Part shown: one piece after another, positions 15,712 through 20,922 of the stretch
How positions within the stretch are numbered: position 1 is the stretch's first letter
How the letters are laid out: every line of letters begins with the position of its first letter
NCBI RefSeq assembly: GCF_039793925.1
Contig: NZ_JBAMME010000315.1
Span: 1 to 20,922, forward strand
DNA length: 20,922 nt
Direction of reading: 5' to 3'
Origin: Thermogutta sp039793925
GTDB lineage: Bacteria > Planctomycetota > Planctomycetia > Pirellulales > Thermoguttaceae
Made by a program: the position numbers and the translations under genes
The notes under the pieces: generated by a model
Told to the model about the DNA's origin: nothing
Seen by the model: the letters and a program-made list of their open reading frames with translations, nothing else
Databases searched by the model: none

Positions 15712-18462
15712 TCACTCTTCTGCTCCGCCGCCGTCAGTCGCGGTAGCCACGATTCGCTCCTGGCAGACCAGAATGCGAGTTTCACCCTTTTTCATCGCAA
15801 GAGAAAGCCTGGGGCCTTTGCCCAAGCTTTCCCCCGTTACGTAATCCCAAACGTTCGTGTCCGTCCCCACATCAATGGCCAGAACCCCATCATGGGCAGC
15901 ATGAAGAGCAATGAAGGGTCCGTTGGCATAAATATTGGCATCTTCTTCAGTAAAAAGATGGACGCCTCCCTGCCTGGCAGCTAACCGCAATAATTCGCTT
16001 GTTAGATGAGGAACGCCGACAAACAGGGAAGGACCGTCGGGAAGTCGACGCAAGACAACCGCTGCTTTCCCGTTGGGATAAGTAGCGAGCACTTCGTCTG
16101 AGTTGGCATCAGTCACAGCAAATAATGGGCGAATCTCCTGTTTCACTCCAAACCCTTGACTGAGCCCCAGTTTTCGACCACGCTCGGTAGGTTCTGCCCA
16201 CGCCTTCGTATCTTTGACTTCCTCTACCTCAAAGCCGGTCAATTCCTTCATGGCCGTTTTCGGATCCTCGCCCCCCGTTAGATATCCAGGTGCGTAGCAC
16301 CAGACTTTCAGCCGCCCTTCGGTTGCCCGCCGCAATTGGGTCCGCTCCTCTTTGGACAGCCGCCAAGCTGCGAGAAACACCAGCATTTTTGCGGAGACGT
16401 TTCCCTTGAAGACGTCCGATAAGAGGTACTGGCCATACGGCGTCCCCATGCGTCCGAGCGGCCGCCGAACCTCGTAAATGAGAGGGCGCGTCACCGCGTC
16501 GCTTCCAAAGGCGGCGTGCATGATACTCTTCTCGTCCACGACTGCCGCCACGTCGGGCGTGAATGGCGGGCCTCGCGTTAGCATCGCCTGATCCAGAGGC
16601 TGCAGACTGCGCATCACCTTCCAAAGCTGGGGATCATCGAACCAGCCGGTGGCCCCGAGATCCATCCACCATGTTCCGAAATGCCGCAGGGCCACCTCGG
16701 CGGTGTTCCGCAAGAGGAGCGACTGGGAATCTGCGAGCGTGTCTGCACCATCAATCCACCCGGGAAACCGACTGTCTTTGGCCAGATAGGTTCGGGTATC
16801 GTCTTCGAACAACCACAGTTTCCCTGCCCGCATGACACTCTCCGCCGCTGACATGGCAGGGGCACTGCCCCCAAGCCCGCGGTCCCAGTAGGAAATCGGA
16901 GAACACAGGATGTCGATGTCCGGTGATTGAAGGACTTTTTCCAACCCATAGTGGCCCGACGTGGCCGGTCCGTTCCGGATGGCACCGAATTCAAACGTAT
17001 AGCCGTAAAAGAACACCACCAATTTTCTACCGGCGGAGGCCTCGCGAACTGCTCTTGCAAAGTGGCAGACGCACTCGGCCATCACTTCCTGTTGAAATTC
17101 CGCAAAATCGATCAAGTCTTGTTCGCTCCTCGGCCGGTGGAGCAACCCCGACGGCTGGGAGCGTCTCCGTTGAGGTGTGGGGAGATCCACTGAGTTCAGT
17201 CGAACGGTGCGATTATCCCACGCCTGCTGCAACGCCTCGTCGGTAGCGTATTTTGATTTGAGCCACCGCTGCCACGCCTCCGCTGTGGCCGGTGAGTAAT
17301 CGCTCAAGGCGGTTCCCCATGTGTCCTCGTAAAACCATTCGCCGGTGTTCTGTCCGCAAGGGTGGTATCCCGCTACGTGATCTCCCCAAACTTGCTCCAA
17401 ATGCACTACAAGCTCACGGAGCCGAGCAGCCGCTTCCTCTCGATAAAGCGAGGAGGCCACCGAAGCAGGAACGCGGTCCTGGCCAGGTTGATCCCATTTC
17501 ATCGCATGGTCCGGATGGGCTGCGATCCACCATGCCGGTGGATCCATGGGAATCCGCGGAATCAAAAGAGCATTTGGGTTGCTATCCAGAACTTCGCGGC
17601 ACACGGTGTCCACGGCAGTCCACTCTGGTTTTTCGCCAGGTCTCGGCCAGGGCATTGGTATTGGAAAGCTCACAAGGTTGACCCCTGCCTGCGCAGCAAG
17701 CCGAACCTGTGAGGGGAACGGCCCTGGGGGGCCTCCCAGGAATACAAAAGGATTGCCCGGCCGATAGATTGCAATAATGACTTTCCGCTCCAGGTCTGCT
17801 TTGAGCCAGAGAGACACACGATAATGGCGGCCCTGCACAATCGGTAGAGTGGGACGCGAATAAATGTGAAAGTCAGGCCACCGGCCATTGCGTGGTTCCT
17901 GGAGACGGACAGCCAGGCATCCCGTTCCGTCTTTTCCCGCATCGCTCCGCCAACTGACTCGGCCAACCGTGTTCCGCTCGTCTGGAGGCCAGACCGACCA
18001 GTTTGCAGCGAAGTCGGCGTCGCTCTCAAAATCGCAGGAAAACAACTTTTCACCCGTTTCAGTATCCACAATTCGCACGCTGTCAAGAAAGATGAAGCCC
18101 GGCAGGGAGCCAAATCGCAGATGAAGGGTCGCTCGACCTTCGCCATCTTCCAAGGCCGTGAATTCGAACTTGATCTCCTGGCCGACTGGTCCCGCGGGCA
18201 CGACACCGCGCCCAGGGGCACCCCAAAAAATACGCGCCGGAACCGGCTGGTCATTGATGACGAGGCGAGGGATGCCTTCTATAACCCGCACCCGCGCCGT
18301 GCGGACGGGAACGCGTGTTGAAGCGCCCTCATCCGCCAGGCCGCAGGAATGTAACATGACAATTGCAATCCAGACCACGGCAAATATTGTCCCGCTCGGC
18401 TTCTGACCTTGGAAAACGCAACATTTTGGAAAACGACCAGGCAGGAGTTTCTTGCGTGTCAT
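15712..18462 (-). CDS. secreted GH42-like glycoside hydrolase (beta-galactosidase-like)
   Basis: The 916-residue exported protein probably cleaves beta-linked galactosides or related glycans outside the cytoplasm. A long basic N-terminus leads to a hydrophobic segment ending LHSCG (Cys40), which could be a loose lipobox. Next comes a jelly-roll-like, possibly carbohydrate-binding part (about 90-245), and then a TIM-barrel region. A putative acid/base Glu375 lies in CGQNTGEWFYED and a second candidate Glu553 in LWLFEDDTRTYL. Later sequence (IYEVRRPLGRMGTPYGQYLLSDV) fits the trimerisation domain of GH42 enzymes. The ATG at 18462 is preferred to an in-frame TTG at 18522, since it gives a normal export signal, although no strong RBS is seen. 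The substrate is unknown; neighbouring sulfatases hint at sulfated glycans. Confidence 0.8.
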   Translation of the reverse strand: MTRKKLLPGRFPKCCVFQGQKPSGTIFAVVWIAIVMLHSCGLADEGASTRVPVRTARVRVIEGIPRLVINDQPVPARIFWGAPGRGVVPAGPVGQEIKFEFTALEDGEGRATLHLRFGSLPGFIFLDSVRIVDTETGEKLFSCDFESDADFAANWSVWPPDERNTVGRVSWRSDAGKDGTGCLAVRLQEPRNGRWPDFHIYSRPTLPIVQGRHYRVSLWLKADLERKVIIAIYRPGNPFVFLGGPPGPFPSQVRLAAQAGVNLVSFPIPMPWPRPGEKPEWTAVDTVCREVLDSNPNALLIPRIPMDPPAWWIAAHPDHAMKWDQPGQDRVPASVASSLYREEAAARLRELVVHLEQVWGDHVAGYHPCGQNTGEWFYEDTWGTALSDYSPATAEAWQRWLKSKYATDEALQQAWDNRTVRLNSVDLPTPQRRRSQPSGLLHRPRSEQDLIDFAEFQQEVMAECVCHFARAVREASAGRKLVVFFYGYTFEFGAIRNGPATSGHYGLEKVLQSPDIDILCSPISYWDRGLGGSAPAMSAAESVMRAGKLWLFEDDTRTYLAKDSRFPGWIDGADTLADSQSLLLRNTAEVALRHFGTWWMDLGATGWFDDPQLWKVMRSLQPLDQAMLTRGPPFTPDVAAVVDEKSIMHAAFGSDAVTRPLIYEVRRPLGRMGTPYGQYLLSDVFKGNVSAKMLVFLAAWRLSKEERTQLRRATEGRLKVWCYAPGYLTGGEDPKTAMKELTGFEVEEVKDTKAWAEPTERGRKLGLSQGFGVKQEIRPLFAVTDANSDEVLATYPNGKAAVVLRRLPDGPSLFVGVPHLTSELLRLAARQGGVHLFTEEDANIYANGPFIALHAAHDGVLAIDVGTDTNVWDYVTGESLGKGPRLSLAMKKGETRILVCQERIVATATDGGGAEE

Positions 18463-18918
18463 TCTGGAGCTCGTCCTCTGTGCTAGTCCCGAAAGTTTGC
18501 ATCGTGTAAAGCAGTCGCACAACGGTGAGTTTCTGACGGAGCAAGGGAACGCCCCGATTATCGAACCGCGCTTGCCAAATGTCTAGACCGAACAATTCTG
18601 AGCCTCCGCCCACAAGAGGAGGGCAAAGATTCGGCAAGTCGACTCACCACGCAGCCCTTCTGAAACCCCGGTTTTTTCAACTCAGGTCTTGACAAGTGCG
18701 CCTGGACCGTACACAGTAGGGGCACGTTTTACTGGCGGCATCCCGAAACAGAAGCTGGGACGCCGGGATCAGGCATCTGCACCTTTGGCTTTTGGGAGAA
18801 TTTGCCAATGAGACAGCGTCGTGACTCTTCGAAACTGCACAGCGGCTCGTCATCTTTCGGGAGACGTCAGCATCAGGATCGAACGGTCAACCTGGGCAGC
18901 CTACGAAGGAGGCATCGA
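18463..18918. other. divergent intergenic region between glycosidase and coiled-coil protein genes
   Basis: No gene is apparent. Open frames that extend the plus-strand gene upstream to TTG 18802 or ATG 18808 lack ribosome binding sites and would hide the signal peptide. The region should hold promoters for both flanking genes; only one weak plus-strand candidate is seen. Confidence 0.4.
18689..18717 (+). promoter_or_regulatory. weak promoter candidate for the coiled-coil protein gene
   Basis: A perfect -35 TTGACA is followed by only poor -10 matches (TACACA at 15 nt or CACAGT at 17 nt). It would give a leader of about 200 nt before the ATG at 18919. Confidence 0.22.
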
Positions 18919-19398
18919 ATGAATCTCCGCGTCGCGATCACGAGTGTCGTTCTCACCTTGGCCATACCTTTGCTGGGAAGCCGCTTGGTTATAGCAACCG
19001 AATCTGGGGCGTCTTCCCCCGCACCTGCTGCGGCGCAGGCACAAGGTAATCCACAAGCCGGGCCAGCGCCGGGCACGCAGTCCGCAGACGGGACGGGTCA
19101 GGCCAAGGAAAACGTTCCCGCTTTCCGACCCCGGTTGCCGGCCTATTACGGAAAAGTGGTCGACGAAAAGCAGCGGCAAAAAATTTATGACATCCAGAGA
19201 AAATATCATGCCCAGATCGCCGAGCTACAGAGGCAACTGGAAAAACTCATCGCTCAGAGGGATGCCGAAATCGAGGCCGTCCTCACCCCCCAGCAGAAAA
19301 CGGAGATCGAAAAAATGCAGCAAGAGGCCGCCGCCCGCCGCAGCAAAAACGCCAAGTCTGAGGGCGAGAATTCGGCCTCCCAGACAGCGCAGCCGTGA
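18919..19398 (+). CDS. small periplasmic coiled-coil protein, Spy/CpxP-like
   Basis: The 159-residue product has a signal peptide (MNLRVAITSVVLTLAIPLLG, cleavage near residue 27), a Pro/Ala/Gln-rich linker (about 30-65) and a charged helical segment (80-145). That segment includes VLTPQQKTEIEKMQQ, close to the LTxxQ motif of Spy/CpxP periplasmic proteins and of many secreted planctomycete proteins. Such proteins act as periplasmic chaperones or envelope-stress factors in Proteobacteria; that role here is inference. The start is fixed by GAAGGAGG six bases before the ATG at 18919. The gene is divergent from the glycosidase and followed at 265 nt by a membrane protein gene. Confidence 0.78.
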   Translation: MNLRVAITSVVLTLAIPLLGSRLVIATESGASSPAPAAAQAQGNPQAGPAPGTQSADGTGQAKENVPAFRPRLPAYYGKVVDEKQRQKIYDIQRKYHAQIAELQRQLEKLIAQRDAEIEAVLTPQQKTEIEKMQQEAAARRSKNAKSEGENSASQTAQP

Positions 19399-19553
19399 CC
19401 GGCCTCAACTGGCTTTCGGCAAAGCTGCGCCGGAACAGAAGCCCGTTGCCGCAAGTTCCGATTTTCCCTCTCGTGGGCGCAAATGGTTCTCGGCATGCGA
19501 GAAATGTGTAGCCAGACGGTAATCAATACCATAGACAGGCGAAGCCGTGTAGC

Positions 19554-19582
19554 TTGACTAGCATCGGCACCTGTGCTAAAGT
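19554..19582 (+). promoter_or_regulatory. sigma70-like promoter with extended -10 for the single-pass membrane protein gene
   Basis: TTGACT, 17 nt, then TAAAGT preceded by TGC, the extended -10 pattern. Expected start is near 19589, about 75 nt before the GTG at 19664. Confidence 0.5.
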
Positions 19583-19663
19583 GATGGCCTTTGGGCAAAG
19601 GGGCACAGACATTCGAGGGCTAGGTATTTGCGGCAGGACGTAGGGGAAGGAGGGCGAGTCGCG

Positions 19664-20209
19664 GTGTGGAGCAGCAGGAACCGGGCAGGTCTTATACTCT
19701 CTGCTTGTTTGATCGGTGGCCTTGTGGCGTTGCTGGCTTTTGGTTTCTACTGGCATCGGCAAGATTCGCGAAATCGTATCTTACAAAAGCCAGACCCATC
19801 CAAAGCCGCATCCAAATCGCGGCCCGCGGCCAGTGCCTCTTCTGATGATGGTCTCTCCGAATCGGTCTTTTCCGGCGGACGGTCCAGCTTGCGGGGAGAT
19901 TTCTCGCGCCCGACGCTGCGACCCGACCCCGAGATGTTCGGAAAACCAGAGCTCATCCCGCTGACACCAGGAGCCGGTGTCGGCGGTCGACTGCAGCCCC
20001 TTCTGTCCGTTGATCAGGAAATGTCGGGCACGCAGCCGACATGGTCGTCTGGTCCAGTTACACGCCATGAGTCGCTGACGCTGCCGGATCCGGCTTGGGA
20101 CTCGCCACTCACCCCTCCATCTGTTGCGCCCTTCCCGACCGACATTCAAGCAGAGCAGAAGGGTGAGAAACGTAGCCTTCCTTCTCCGGAGCCTTTTTCA
20201 GCGGGTTGA
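19664..20209 (+). CDS. single-pass membrane protein of unknown function with proline-rich extracytoplasmic part
   Basis: The 181-residue product has a short basic N-terminus (MWSSRNR), one hydrophobic segment at about 9-29, then a Ser/Pro/Asp-rich, probably disordered tail with repeated prolines such as LPDPAWDSPLTPPS. I recognise no domain. The start is the GTG at 19664, about 9-10 nt after GGAGGG; a TTG at 19628 would place that site inside the gene. It has its own promoter-like element and converges on a sulfatase gene 75 nt downstream. Coding status rests on RBS, promoter, membrane segment and length, so it is likely real. Confidence 0.6.
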   Translation: MWSSRNRAGLILSACLIGGLVALLAFGFYWHRQDSRNRILQKPDPSKAASKSRPAASASSDDGLSESVFSGGRSSLRGDFSRPTLRPDPEMFGKPELIPLTPGAGVGGRLQPLLSVDQEMSGTQPTWSSGPVTRHESLTLPDPAWDSPLTPPSVAPFPTDIQAEQKGEKRSLPSPEPFSAG

Positions 20210-20213
20210 TTGA

Positions 20214-20231
20214 CAGACTACCCACAGTCTG
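20214..20231. terminator. small hairpin between convergent genes
   Basis: CAGACT, a 6-nt loop and AGTCTG form a 6-bp stem 4 nt after the plus-strand stop and before the sulfatase stop. It could act in both directions, but it is short and has no T-run. Confidence 0.2.
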
Positions 20232-20284
20232 ACGGATAATCGTACCCGGCACGCGGGCGCAGCTTTGGCATAGCTGCCAGCATC

Positions 20285-20922
20285 TCAGGGGGCGATAGCA
20301 GCCTCGATGACCTTTGGCGGGCCACGCCGCTTGAGGCGAAAATCCCAAAATGGCGATTCCCTGTGTTCTTTTTCCAGGATGTTCTTTGCCCGTGTCACAA
20401 GTTCTGGATGTCGGCCCGCAAGGTCGACCTGTTCTCCAGGGTCGCTTTCCAGGTTAAAAAGCATGAGTGGTCCATCCGGGTCTTTGTAGCATTGTTGCCG
20501 GACCGCTTTCCATGGCCCGAAACGAACCGCCTGCTGCCCACCGTAACCATAAAATTCCCATACAAGGTAGTCGTGGTTCTGCTGTTTTTGCGGATGTCCA
20601 AGCAAAGTGGGCAGGAAGCTGATGCCATCAACTCCTGGAGGTACATCTACAGAGACCAGTTCCGCAAAAGTAGGGAGGATGTCATAAAACGCGGCCACGT
20701 GATCAGACACGCTTCCCGCCGGTATGTGTTCCGGCCACCACGCGATCATGGGCACCCGAAGGCCGCCTTCGAAAACACTGCCTTTCAGTCCTCGGAAAGG
20801 ACCGGCACTCTCAAAAAATACCGAATCCGAGCCGCCCACTCCCTCCTGGGTACCGCCCCCGCGCCCGTGGGTGGGGCCGTTATCAGAGGTGAAAAGCACG
20901 AGCGTGTCACGAGCCAGGCCCA
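20285..20922 (-). CDS. type I sulfatase (arylsulfatase family), C-terminal part; 5' end outside window
   Basis: Sulfatases of this family remove sulfate esters, in planctomycetes mostly from polysaccharides. About 212 residues are visible and the frame stays open to the window edge (GLARDTLVLFTSDNGPT), so the gene begins beyond it. SDNG carries the Asp and Asn that bind the active-site calcium. Further along are KGSVFEGGLRVPMIAWWP, typical of the family, and a C-terminal domain with WEFYGYGGQQAVRFGPWKAV and LFNLESDPGEQVDLAGR. The formylglycine Cys motif and any signal peptide lie outside the window. It converges on the membrane protein gene. It is of a different subtype from the relic at 10880, judged by its C-terminal sequence. 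Confidence 0.93.
   Translation of the reverse strand, partial: GLARDTLVLFTSDNGPTHGRGGGTQEGVGGSDSVFFESAGPFRGLKGSVFEGGLRVPMIAWWPEHIPAGSVSDHVAAFYDILPTFAELVSVDVPPGVDGISFLPTLLGHPQKQQNHDYLVWEFYGYGGQQAVRFGPWKAVRQQCYKDPDGPLMLFNLESDPGEQVDLAGRHPELVTRAKNILEKEHRESPFWDFRLKRRGPPKVIEAAIAP

Noticed and set aside
15498..15785. Minus-strand frame of 95 codons at the 3' end of the glycosidase gene
   Set aside because: Overlaps the glycosidase in another frame, with no RBS or motif.
19487..19503. 6-bp hairpin TTCTCG-CGAGAA after the coiled-coil protein gene
   Set aside because: It is about 90 nt past the stop, short and without a T-run; not convincing as a terminator.
1..20922. CRISPR array, tRNA, rRNA, transposase or riboswitch
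   Set aside because: I looked for regular spaced repeats, cloverleaf-like sequence, transposase motifs with terminal repeats and the c-di-GMP riboswitch core, and saw none; no covariance search was possible.

Overview
The window reads as chromosomal DNA of a planctomycete, probably of the Pirellulales kind. The grounds are: an exosortase with a PEP-CTERM protein, an EpsI-family protein and a polysaccharide tyrosine kinase; sulfatases and a GH42-like secreted glycosidase; secreted proteins of lineage-specific type; moderately high GC by eye; and good Shine-Dalgarno sites. This is inference from content, and no 16S or other marker gene is present. No tRNA, rRNA, CRISPR array or insertion sequence was recognised.

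Left part (1-8166, all minus strand). This is an exopolysaccharide synthesis/export locus with exosortase functions built in. In transcription order it encodes exosortase, a Wzc-like chain-length/tyrosine autokinase, a WecA-like polyprenyl-phosphate sugar-1-phosphate transferase with a long extra tail, an EpsI-family protein, an ABC-2 permease with an acidic N-terminal extension, and a Wzt-type ATPase cut by the window edge. The likely logic is initiation on a lipid carrier (transferase), chain-length control and export (kinase, ABC pair), and surface sorting of PEP-CTERM proteins into or through the polymer (exosortase, EpsI).

Middle (8167-11184). A compact minus-strand unit has two tandem sigma70-like promoters with a 9-bp repeat/palindrome between them. 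It then carries a small secreted protein, a PEP-CTERM protein (the probable exosortase substrate), a 47-codon ORF that overlaps the PEP-CTERM stop by GTGA, and a strong hairpin. On the plus strand at 10880-11184 lies a sulfatase relic. It keeps its RBS, signal peptide and N-terminal motif but is frameshifted and joined directly to the C-terminal end of the family, with the core deleted.

Right-middle (11401-15297, minus). Two consecutive large P-loop GTPases, each with hydrophobic C-terminal segments, look like a two-gene membrane GTPase system of unassigned function. This is the best candidate here for an undescribed system.

Right (15712-20922). A secreted GH42-like glycosidase (minus) is divergent from two plus-strand genes. 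One encodes a small periplasmic Spy/CpxP-like coiled-coil protein, the other a single-pass membrane protein. The window ends in the C-terminal part of a sulfatase (minus). Glycosidase plus sulfatases suggest use of sulfated polysaccharides.
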